Shown here piece after piece: positions 53,886 through 62,192 of a stretch of DNA of 64,000 nucleotides (the first letter of the stretch is position 1; each line of letters opens with the position of its first letter). Location: NCBI GenBank assembly GCA_049671745.1, contig JBATVL010000006.1, positions 1 through 64,000 on the forward strand, read 5' to 3'. This stretch comes from SNAP01 sp049671745. GTDB taxonomy: Bacteria; Bacteroidota; Bacteroidia; Bacteroidales; Marinifilaceae. Both the position numbers and the translations under genes were made by a program. Below the pieces are notes generated by a model. That model did no database searches. It was not told where the DNA came from and was given only the letters and a program-made list of their open reading frames with translations.

Positions 53886-55385
53886 ATGCTAAAAAAACTA
53901 ACTTTCCTTCTACTTATTCTCATGTTACCAACACTTCTCTTTGCTTATAAGCATAACAAAAGAGAACTCAGAGCTGTATGGGTTACAACTCTATTAAATC
54001 TAGATTGGCCATCTAAAGCCGGCTTATCTATGAATGAACAAAAAGAAGAGTTTATTAACATGTTAGATAATTTTGAAAAGAACAATATAAACACAGTTAT
54101 TGTGCAGATTCGTCCATCTGGAGATGCCATTTACCCATCTAAATATGCAACTTGGAGCAAATGGATATCAGGTAAACAAGGAACGGCACCTGATGGAGAT
54201 TATGATCCTGTTGAATTCATGATAGAAGAATGTCATAAAAGATGCATGGAATTTCATGCGTGGATGAATCCTTATCGCGTTGTATTTAATTACAAAACTA
54301 GCAAGACTCCTGCATATCATATTTCTAATAAGAAACCTGAATGGGTAGTTAATTGTGGCAAACATCAATATCTTAATCCAGGCATACCTGAGGCAAGAGA
54401 ATATATTACTAAAGTAATTTGTGAAGTTGTTGAAAACTACAATATTGACGCTATTCATTTCGATGATTATTTTTATCCTCATGAATCGAAAAAACAAGTA
54501 TTTAGAGACTCAACTACATATGTTAGATATGGCGAAAAGTTTAATAATTTAAAAGATTGGAGACGCGATAATGTAAATCAATTTATTAAAACAGTTAGTG
54601 ATAGTATTCATTCTAAGAAACCTAATGTAAAGTTTGGAGTTTCCCCTTTTCCAGTTTGGAGAAACATTGCCCATGATGCAAAAAAAGGAGTTAATTTAAA
54701 AGCATCTTCAAGTTATGATGACTTATGTGCTGATGTTCTTCTTTGGACTACGAATAAATGGATTGATTACGTAATGCCACAGTTATATGGCAATATAGGC
54801 CATAAATATCTTGATTACTCTATTTTAGTTAAATGGTGGAATAAATACTGTAAAAACACTAACGTCTATATAGGTCAAGCAATATATAAACTAGATATAG
54901 ATTCAAAATATAATGCATGGACTTCTTCGGATGAGATTCTTGATCAGTTAAGTCTTAATAACGAATACAAATCTATAAAAGGTCATGCATTCTTCCGCGC
55001 AAAATATCTTGCAAAAAACCCATTACATTTATCTGAAAGTTTAGAAAGGTCATTTCATAAATTCCCATCATTATTACCTATTAATAATAATATACCTGAG
55101 ATTAATCCAAAGAAATTAAGTTTCGTCTTTCTTAAAAAAAGTTCAAAAGAGAACAAACTATCATGGACAAATAATAGCGAAAAAAATGAGTATTTTATTG
55201 TTTATAGATATAAAAGTTTATTTCCTAAATATTCAGCCGAAGACATATATAAGATTACTAAAAAATTAAATATTGAAATTTCTAATGAAGAGATAAAAAG
55301 AGGATATAAATATAGAGTAGCATCTATTAGCAAATCACATCACGAAAGTAGATCAACTAAAGCATATACAATAGATATAAACTAA
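53886..55385 (+). CDS. Secreted glycosyl-hydrolase-like protein, GHL10 (DUF187) family
   Basis: The signal peptide (LTFLLLILMLPTLLFAY) is followed by the GHL10/DUF187 barrel: ELRAVWVTTLLNLDWPSKAG, TVIVQIRPSGDAIYPSKYA, FHAWMNPYRVVF, IDAIHFDDYFYP (acidic pair) and FGVSPFPVWRNI. The C-terminal 90 residues look like a fibronectin III-type domain. The family is thought to act on peptidoglycan or related glycans but few members are characterised. No T9SS C-terminal sorting domain is seen. The next gene, a symporter, starts 1 nt after its stop, suggesting linked degradation and uptake. Confidence 0.85.
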   Translation: MLKKLTFLLLILMLPTLLFAYKHNKRELRAVWVTTLLNLDWPSKAGLSMNEQKEEFINMLDNFEKNNINTVIVQIRPSGDAIYPSKYATWSKWISGKQGTAPDGDYDPVEFMIEECHKRCMEFHAWMNPYRVVFNYKTSKTPAYHISNKKPEWVVNCGKHQYLNPGIPEAREYITKVICEVVENYNIDAIHFDDYFYPHESKKQVFRDSTTYVRYGEKFNNLKDWRRDNVNQFIKTVSDSIHSKKPNVKFGVSPFPVWRNIAHDAKKGVNLKASSSYDDLCADVLLWTTNKWIDYVMPQLYGNIGHKYLDYSILVKWWNKYCKNTNVYIGQAIYKLDIDSKYNAWTSSDEILDQLSLNNEYKSIKGHAFFRAKYLAKNPLHLSESLERSFHKFPSLLPINNNIPEINPKKLSFVFLKKSSKENKLSWTNNSEKNEYFIVYRYKSLFPKYSAEDIYKITKKLNIEISNEEIKRGYKYRVASISKSHHESRSTKAYTIDIN

Positions 55386-55386
55386 T

Positions 55387-56901
55387 ATGAGCGCAATTCT
55401 TGTTATAAGTATCCTACTTGCATATTTTCTTTTATTAATTGGTATTTCACATTTTACTACAATTAATAATAATTCCTCATCTTTCTTCACAGGAGATAAA
55501 AGATCACCCTGGTATTTAGTTGCTTTTGGGATGACAGGAGCGAGCTTATCTGGAGTAACTTTCATTTCTGTACCTGGAGAAACAGCTAATACAGGATGGA
55601 GTTATTTAATTTTTGTAATAGGTAATGCCGTGGGATACCTTATCATATCAAAAGTATTATTACCTGTATATTATAAACTTAAATTAGTTTCTATATATAC
55701 TTATTTAGAAGGTAGATTCGGCAAAAAAACTTATAAAACGGGCTCCTGCTTTTTTATTATCTCACAAACAATTGGAGCATCGTTTAGATTGTTTCTAGTA
55801 ACTTCTGTTCTTCAACTTGCGTTTTTTGATGTTTATAACATTCCCTTTGGTATAACTGTATTAATAATCATCTTTATGATATGGATATATACATTTAAAG
55901 GTGGAATAAGAACCATTGTCTTTACTGATACTATTCAAACAATATTTATGCTTTCTGCACTTGCAGTCACTATAATTACTATAAGTCAACAACTAGATTT
56001 AAATTTTGGAGAAATCTCTAATAAAATATGGCTAAATCCCAAGTCAAAAATACTAGATGTAGATTGGTCCTCAAGTCATTTCTGGTTAAAACATTTTTTT
56101 GCAGGAATAGCCATTACTATTGTAATGAATGGATTAGATCAGAACATGATGCAGAAAAATCTTTCATGTAGAAACATTAAAGAATCACAAAAAAACATGA
56201 AATTTTTTACACTTAGCTTTGTACTTACTAACTTCTTATTTTTATGCTTAGGGGTACTATTATATTTATATGCAAAAAGCAAAGGAATAGAGCTTCCTAA
56301 TAAGACTGATGAAGTATTTGCATTTCTTGCTTTAAATCATTTTGGAACTATTGCAAGTATATTCTTTTTATTAGGAATTACAGCAGCAGCATATTCATCT
56401 GTTGACTCAGCACTAACAGCATTAACAACATCTTTTTGCATAGATCTTCTTGAAATAGATATTAAAGATAAAAGTAAGAAGAAAATAAAAACAAGAACTC
56501 ATATAGCTTTCTCTATCATAATGTTCTTAGTTATTATTCTTTTTAGAGAGATTAATAACGACAGTGTCGTTTCATCTATTTTAACTATTGCAGGTTATAC
56601 ATATGGACCACTTCTTGGACTATATGCCTTTGGACTTTTTACAAAACATAAAATAATAGATAAATATACTCCTATAGTTTGTATTGTATCTCCAATCTTA
56701 TGCTACATTATTAACATCTATTCAGTTCAATGGTTTGGAGGCTATAAATTCGGCTTTGAATTATTGATTTTGAATGGAATTATTACCTTTGTTGGGCTAT
56801 TAATTACTAAGAATAATAATCAAGATAATGAAGCGAACAATATTACTGATAATACTAGCAATACTAAGCCTATCTTCTTTTGCTCAAAAATATCACATTA
56901 A
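55387..56901 (+). CDS. Sodium:solute symporter (SSS family)
   Basis: This is a membrane transporter of 504 residues with about 13 hydrophobic segments. Family features include FGMTGASLSGVTFISVPGE (Na+/substrate region of helix 1), YLEGRFGKKTYKTGS, FRLFLVTSVLQLAF, GGIRTIVFTDTIQTIFM and AAYSSVDSALTALTTSFCID. The substrate is unknown; coupling to a GHL10-like glycosidase suggests a sugar or amino-sugar product. Its last 74 nt overlap the start of the following PAP2 gene in another frame, and this C-terminal tail is asparagine-rich and probably not structured. Confidence 0.9.
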   Translation: MSAILVISILLAYFLLLIGISHFTTINNNSSSFFTGDKRSPWYLVAFGMTGASLSGVTFISVPGETANTGWSYLIFVIGNAVGYLIISKVLLPVYYKLKLVSIYTYLEGRFGKKTYKTGSCFFIISQTIGASFRLFLVTSVLQLAFFDVYNIPFGITVLIIIFMIWIYTFKGGIRTIVFTDTIQTIFMLSALAVTIITISQQLDLNFGEISNKIWLNPKSKILDVDWSSSHFWLKHFFAGIAITIVMNGLDQNMMQKNLSCRNIKESQKNMKFFTLSFVLTNFLFLCLGVLLYLYAKSKGIELPNKTDEVFAFLALNHFGTIASIFFLLGITAAAYSSVDSALTALTTSFCIDLLEIDIKDKSKKKIKTRTHIAFSIIMFLVIILFREINNDSVVSSILTIAGYTYGPLLGLYAFGLFTKHKIIDKYTPIVCIVSPILCYIINIYSVQWFGGYKFGFELLILNGIITFVGLLITKNNNQDNEANNITDNTSNTKPIFFCSKISH

Positions 56902-57847
56902 ACAACTAAACCTTCCATACAAAATAAACCCATACGAAGGCAAGAGAGATACTCAGATATACGATATAGGAGATAATCTTCGTCTTACATACTACAAACC
57001 TAAATTCACTGATATATTTATAAACGCAGTTAAAGACATAGGAAATTTTGCTTATGTTATTACTCGTAAAGAATCTTTACCGTGGGTAGGTGCAGCAATA
57101 AGTGCAACAGCCGCTATTATTCCCATTGATGGGAAAGCAATAGATTGGACTCATAGAGGAATGACAGATATAGGAATTGATAGTAAGAAAGAATTTGGAG
57201 ACATGCTTTCTGTTGGAGGCTCTTCTCTTTTAGTCTATCCTAAAAACATAAACTCAGCTCTATACTTTATGGGAGAAGGTTTCCCAAGTATAATGATAGG
57301 TGCTGGATTATATACTTATGGATTAATAAATAATGATTATAGAAGTCTACAAACAGCCAACCAATTAATGGAAGAGCTGCTTTCTATGGGACTTACATGT
57401 CAATTTATAAAACATATAACAGGAAGACAAAGTCCTTCTAGAGTGACAGATGGAGGAAGTGGTACATGGCATATATTTCCTAATCAATCAAATTATATGT
57501 CTTCAGTATCAAACTATGATGCTATGCCATCTGGACATATGGCAACAATGATGTGTACGGTAACTATACTGGCAGACAATTACCCTGAATATAAACTTAT
57601 TAAACCCATTGGATATTCTATTATGGGCGCAGTAGGTCTAGCTATGATGAATAATAAAGTTCATTGGCTAAGCGATTACCCTTTAGCTATAGGTATTGGT
57701 TATACTATGGGTAAGATTATATCTGCACGTGGACGCAAGGTATCTTATAGAGATGTTCCTTATTCTAACGTAGTGGGCAGAACATCTATATACCCTACTT
57801 TTATAAATACAAGTAATTTTAGCCTATCACTTGTATATCATTTATAG
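56828..57847 (+). CDS. PAP2-family phosphatase, exported
   Basis: This protein of 339 residues has a signal peptide or N-terminal anchor (TILLIILAILSLSSFAQ) and the PAP2 phosphatase motifs: KHITGRQSPSR, AMPSGHMATMM and NNKVHWLSDYPLAIGIGYTMG. Such enzymes remove phosphate from lipid phosphates such as undecaprenyl pyrophosphate or phosphatidate, or from lipid A. The start at 56828 lies inside the symporter gene (74-nt overlap), yet the leader there is convincing. It is co-transcribed with the symporter and faces another PAP2 gene. Confidence 0.87.
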   Translation: MKRTILLIILAILSLSSFAQKYHIKQLNLPYKINPYEGKRDTQIYDIGDNLRLTYYKPKFTDIFINAVKDIGNFAYVITRKESLPWVGAAISATAAIIPIDGKAIDWTHRGMTDIGIDSKKEFGDMLSVGGSSLLVYPKNINSALYFMGEGFPSIMIGAGLYTYGLINNDYRSLQTANQLMEELLSMGLTCQFIKHITGRQSPSRVTDGGSGTWHIFPNQSNYMSSVSNYDAMPSGHMATMMCTVTILADNYPEYKLIKPIGYSIMGAVGLAMMNNKVHWLSDYPLAIGIGYTMGKIISARGRKVSYRDVPYSNVVGRTSIYPTFINTSNFSLSLVYHL

Positions 57848-57883
57848 GTTTACAACTTAGAATTATCTATAAGATAATCTATA

Positions 57884-58606
57884 CTAAAAAGATATCTGTA
57901 AAGAAGCAACTGCAGTGCTACCCTGGAAATTTAAACCAGGAATCACAGAGTATTTCTTCTTCTCAAAAGGATTCCAATTTTTAAGAGGTTCGTAATAATA
58001 AATCAAATTAGTTATCAACATTCCTATTCCTGCACCAGCAAGAACATCTGACGACCAATGACGATTATTAGTAACACGTAAAACTCCAACAGTAGCAGCA
58101 AAAGCATAACCAAGATAAGCAAACCATGGTTTAAAGTCAATAAATTCATTATACTGAGCAGTTGCACCAACAAATGCCTGAGAGGTATGACCTGAAGGAA
58201 AAGAATAAGAGCCACCATAAGGACGTGGAAAATCTATTATTCTTTTAAACGATTGCACAACAAAACATGTTCCAATTTGTGATAAAGCCATATATTTAGT
58301 CATGTTCCATAAAGAATTTTTATGCTTCCAACCAATGAAATGTGCTCCAAAAGAAGCAAAATCTGGAACATACTGAATGTAATCATCTATTTTGGTTTTT
58401 GTCATATCTCCTAATTCACCCTGAATTATTTCCCTAATATCTGTCAGAAAAACTAGTCCTCCAGCAGTAATTAAGGATATAGGAACAACCTGAGAAGCTA
58501 AAGAAAATTTTTCCTTTTTATAAATAGTATCAACAGCAACCTTAAACTGAGCGTGTACACTCACAATAAAACACAAGAATAGCATTAAAGCGAAAAATCT
58601 TTTCAT
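57884..58606 (-). CDS. PAP2-family phosphatase, exported, second copy
   Basis: The 240 residues start with a signal peptide (ALMLFLCFIVSVHAQ). PAP2 motifs are KRIIDFPRPYGGS, SFPSGHTSQAFVG and NRHWSSDVLAGAGIG. The preferred start at 58606 (MKRFFALM) puts the leader at the N-terminus; an ATG ten codons upstream is also possible but adds a hydrophobic, cysteine-containing stretch that does not look like a leader. It is convergent with the other PAP2 gene, ending 36 nt from it, and the two share only motifs, not close sequence. Confidence 0.9.
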   Translation of the reverse strand: MKRFFALMLFLCFIVSVHAQFKVAVDTIYKKEKFSLASQVVPISLITAGGLVFLTDIREIIQGELGDMTKTKIDDYIQYVPDFASFGAHFIGWKHKNSLWNMTKYMALSQIGTCFVVQSFKRIIDFPRPYGGSYSFPSGHTSQAFVGATAQYNEFIDFKPWFAYLGYAFAATVGVLRVTNNRHWSSDVLAGAGIGMLITNLIYYYEPLKNWNPFEKKKYSVIPGLNFQGSTAVASLQISF

Positions 58607-58834
58607 ATAAAAATAGGCACAAACAAAAAAAAACATAGCAACTCTACCAAAATAACTATGTTCTGATTTGTAATTAATAAAACTTCCAATTATCTACATG
58701 CAAAGATATAATTAATAATGTTTAATGAAACAGCTATAAATAGGGATATCTGAATTTAAGTATTTCAAATAATAAGATATCCTCTTTAACAGTTATTTAA
58801 CTCATCTACATTACTTTATTTATTAACAAATAAG

Positions 58835-58842
58835 TATATTTG
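58835..58842 (+). promoter_or_regulatory. -7 promoter box of the tricorn-like protease gene
   Basis: TATATTTG fits TAnnTTTG and lies 31 nt before the ATG at 58873. An in-frame ATG at 58840 overlaps this box and is therefore rejected. Confidence 0.5.
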
Positions 58843-58872
58843 GAGATAAATTTTCATCAAAAATCTATTAAT

Positions 58873-61800
58873 ATGATAAAAAAAGTAGCACTATTGTTTA
58901 TTGTACTAACAGCTCTTATGGGTTCTGTTTTTGCAAACAACAATCCTTTATGGTTAAGATATCCTGCCATATCACCAGATGGCAAGACAGTCGTTTTTGA
59001 ATATCAAGGAGACTTGTATAAGGTAGCAACAGAGGGTGGACAAGCAATTGCTTTAACTAGCAATAAAGCTTATGACTTCAGTCCTGTATGGTCGCCAGAC
59101 AGTAAAACAATTGCCTTTGCATCAGATAGATATGGAAATTTCGATATCTATACAATTTCTATTGACGGAGGAACACCTAAAAGATTAACTTACAACTCTT
59201 CAAAAGAAATTCCATCAAGTTTCACACCAGACGGTAAAACAATTATTTTTTCTGCAAACATAAGCGATACAAAAGAAAATGCTATGTTTCCTGCTGCAGG
59301 AGGAGAACTTTATGCTATTTCAGCAGAAGGTGGAAGAGAACATCAAATTCTAACTATTCCAGCTGAATATGCTGTATATAATAAAGATATGAGCACTCTT
59401 TTCTTCCAAGATAGAAAAGGATATGAAAACGTTTGGAGAAAGCACCATACATCAGCTGTAACTCGCGATATCTGGGCTTATGATACAAAAACAAAAAAAT
59501 ATACACAGATATCTGATTTTAAAGGAGAAGATTTAAATCCTGTAATTTCAAATGATCAAAAATCAATGATTTACTTATCTGAGCAGTCAGGCACAATGAA
59601 TGTTTGGAAAACTGAGATTAAAAATCCTAAAAACAAAACTCAACTTACATCTTTCAAAAATCATCCTGTAAGATTTGTAACAAGTACTAATAACAACAGA
59701 ATTTGTTTCTCTTATCATGGAGAATTATATACTCAGAAAGAAGGACAAAAAGCTGAAAAGATTAAGATTAATCTTTTAAAAGACATGACAGAGAACCCTG
59801 TTTCTTTTAATGTTTCAAGAGGGGGTGCTAGAGGCATGAATATCTCACCTAACGGTAAAGAGGTAGCATTTATAGTAAGAGGTGAAGTTTTTGTTACATC
59901 AACAGAATATGGAACAACAAAAAGAATAACTAACACTCCAGAGCAAGAACGTTCAGTTAGTTTCTCTCCAGACGGAAAAGCTCTTATATATTCTTCAGAA
60001 AGAAATGGTTCTTGGAATATTTACCAAACAACTATTGTTAGATCAGAAGAAAAATATTTCTGTAACTCTACTCTTTTAAAAGAAGAAGCTATTTTAGAAA
60101 TACCAGAGGAAACTTTCCAAGCTTCATACTCTCCAGATGGAAAAGAAGTAGCTTACCTACAAGAAAGAACAACTCTAAAAGTTTTAAACCTTAAAACTAA
60201 AAAAACAAGAACTATACTAGAAGGTAAATGGAACTATTCTTATACTGATGGTGATCAACATTATCAGTGGTCTCCTGATGGAAAATGGTTCTTAGCAAAC
60301 ATATATCCTCACACACTTTTTGTTCCAGATGTAGCACTTGTTAGCGCTAGTGGTGATAAAAAAGTAATAAACCTAACAGAGAGTGGATATAGTGATGGTA
60401 ATGCTATCTGGTCGATGAAAGGTAATGCAATGATATGGTTCACAGACAAACAAGGATATCGTTCTCACGGTAGTTGGGGTGCTGAAGAAGATATATTTGC
60501 AATGTTCTTCAATCAAAAAGCTTTAGATGAATTTAAACTTTCTAAAGAAGAAAGAGAAATAAAGAAAGCTCAAGAGAAAGAAGCTAAAAAGGCTAAATCT
60601 TCTAAAAAAGATAAAAAGAAAAAGAAGAAAAAAGGCGATAAGAAAAAAGAAGAAAAAGTAAAAGATATAAAGATAAATCTTAAAGATATTCAAGATAGAA
60701 CTTTACGTTTAACAATCAATTCTTCTAGTATTGCATCTGCACTTCTAACTCCTGATGGGAAGAAATTATTCTATATGTCTAGCTTTGAAAAAGGTTATGA
60801 TTTATGGGAACATGACTTTATCAAACACTCAACTAAAAAGGTATTAAACTTAAACGGTTGGGGTGGAAACATGCAATTCGACAAGGATGCTAAGAACATT
60901 TTCTTAATGTCTGGTGGTAGTCTAGTAAAAATTTCTGTTGCTACAACTAAACGTAAAAACATATCTTATTCTGCTGAATTTAATTTAAATAAATCTGCAG
61001 AAAGATCTTACATGTTCGAGCATGTTTGGAGACAAGTTAAAAAGAAATTTTACGATCCTACAATTCACGGTTTAGATTGGGGATTCTTCAAAAAAGAATA
61101 CGCTAAATTCTTACCACATATCAACAACAACTACGATTTTGCTGAAATGTTAAGTGAATTATTAGGTGAACTTAACGCTTCTCATACAGGTTCTGGATAT
61201 AGAGCAAGAATGAAAAACGGAGATAGAACAGCTAAATTAGGAGCATTCTTCGATAACAACTACAAGGGTAATGGCTTAAAAGTAACTGAGATAATAGAAA
61301 AAGGTCCACTTACTAAAGCTGATTCTAAGATTAAAGAAGGTGTTATTATAACTAAGATTGATGGAGTAAAAATTCTTGCTAATCAATCCTACTATCCTCT
61401 TTTAAACCACAAAACAGGTAAGAAAGTTCTACTTTCTTTATACAATCCTAAAACTAAAAAGAATTGGGACGAAGTTGTAACTCCTACTAGTGCAGGTAGA
61501 TTAAGTGGATTATTATATGAGCGTTGGGTTAAAACAAGACAAGCAGAATGTGATAGACTATCTGGAGGTAAAATTGGATATGTTCACGTTAAAGGAATGG
61601 ATTCACCATCTTTCCGTAAAACATATTCTGAAATGCTTGGTAAATATGGAACTGCAGATGCTATCATAGTAGATACACGTTATAACGGTGGAGGATGGCT
61701 TCATGATGACCTTATCACTCTACTTTCTGGAAAGAAATATGCTAATTTCTCTCCTCGTGGATTAGATATGGGATCAGAACCTTCAAACAAATGGAAGAAA

Positions 61801-62124
61801 CCTTCTGCTGTTCTAGTATGCGAAGGAAATTACTCTGATGCTTGTGGTTTCCCTTATGCTTACCAAACACTTAAGATTGGTAAACTTGTTGGAATGCCTG
61901 TTCCTGGTACAATGACTGCAGTATGGTGGGAAACTCTACTTGATCCAACAATCTATTTTGGTATACCACAAGTTGGAATCAAAAACTTAGAAGGAAACTA
62001 TGTAGAAAATATTCAAATAGAGCCAGAAATTAAAATAAGAAATGACTATGAAGTTGTTACTACTGGTGTTGACCAACAGTTAAAAGCTGCTGTAGACGAA
62101 CTATTAAAAGAAACAAAAAAATAA
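58873..62124 (+). CDS. Tricorn-like S41 peptidase with WD/beta-propeller domains
   Basis: This secreted enzyme of 1083 residues has a signal peptide (VALLFIVLTALMGSVFA), then PD40-type beta-propeller repeats such as YPAISPDGKTVVFEYQGDL, SPVWSPDSKTIAFASDRYG and GMNISPNGKEVAFIV. A lysine-rich linker follows (nt about 60545-60670, KKDKKKKKKKGDKKKEEK). Next are a tricorn C1 region, a PDZ domain (IKEGVIITKIDGVKI) and an S41 core with DTRYNGGGWLHDDL and the serine region GNYSDACGFPYAY. It degrades peptides, probably in the periplasm or outside. The linker is unusually charged for this family. It is monocistronic, with a strong terminator. Confidence 0.9.
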   Translation: MIKKVALLFIVLTALMGSVFANNNPLWLRYPAISPDGKTVVFEYQGDLYKVATEGGQAIALTSNKAYDFSPVWSPDSKTIAFASDRYGNFDIYTISIDGGTPKRLTYNSSKEIPSSFTPDGKTIIFSANISDTKENAMFPAAGGELYAISAEGGREHQILTIPAEYAVYNKDMSTLFFQDRKGYENVWRKHHTSAVTRDIWAYDTKTKKYTQISDFKGEDLNPVISNDQKSMIYLSEQSGTMNVWKTEIKNPKNKTQLTSFKNHPVRFVTSTNNNRICFSYHGELYTQKEGQKAEKIKINLLKDMTENPVSFNVSRGGARGMNISPNGKEVAFIVRGEVFVTSTEYGTTKRITNTPEQERSVSFSPDGKALIYSSERNGSWNIYQTTIVRSEEKYFCNSTLLKEEAILEIPEETFQASYSPDGKEVAYLQERTTLKVLNLKTKKTRTILEGKWNYSYTDGDQHYQWSPDGKWFLANIYPHTLFVPDVALVSASGDKKVINLTESGYSDGNAIWSMKGNAMIWFTDKQGYRSHGSWGAEEDIFAMFFNQKALDEFKLSKEEREIKKAQEKEAKKAKSSKKDKKKKKKKGDKKKEEKVKDIKINLKDIQDRTLRLTINSSSIASALLTPDGKKLFYMSSFEKGYDLWEHDFIKHSTKKVLNLNGWGGNMQFDKDAKNIFLMSGGSLVKISVATTKRKNISYSAEFNLNKSAERSYMFEHVWRQVKKKFYDPTIHGLDWGFFKKEYAKFLPHINNNYDFAEMLSELLGELNASHTGSGYRARMKNGDRTAKLGAFFDNNYKGNGLKVTEIIEKGPLTKADSKIKEGVIITKIDGVKILANQSYYPLLNHKTGKKVLLSLYNPKTKKNWDEVVTPTSAGRLSGLLYERWVKTRQAECDRLSGGKIGYVHVKGMDSPSFRKTYSEMLGKYGTADAIIVDTRYNGGGWLHDDLITLLSGKKYANFSPRGLDMGSEPSNKWKKPSAVLVCEGNYSDACGFPYAYQTLKIGKLVGMPVPGTMTAVWWETLLDPTIYFGIPQVGIKNLEGNYVENIQIEPEIKIRNDYEVVTTGVDQQLKAAVDELLKETKK

Positions 62125-62136
62125 ACAGTATAATGC

Positions 62137-62170
62137 AAAAGGAGTTGCCATAATTGGCAACTCCTTTTTT
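62137..62170. terminator. Bidirectional hairpin between the tricorn-like gene and the activase-related gene
   Basis: Stem AAAAGGAGTTGCCA / TGGCAACTCCTTTT with a TAAT loop is followed by TT and A/T-rich DNA. It lies between convergent genes ending at 62124 and 62193. Confidence 0.9.
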
Positions 62171-62192
62171 ATATATAAACTTAGAATTAGAA

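Noticed and set aside
53886..55385. T9SS C-terminal sorting domain on the GHL10-like protein
   Set aside because: The last 80 residues look like a fibronectin-type fold and lack the conserved sorting-domain motifs (PxGxYVV-like, KxxxK end).
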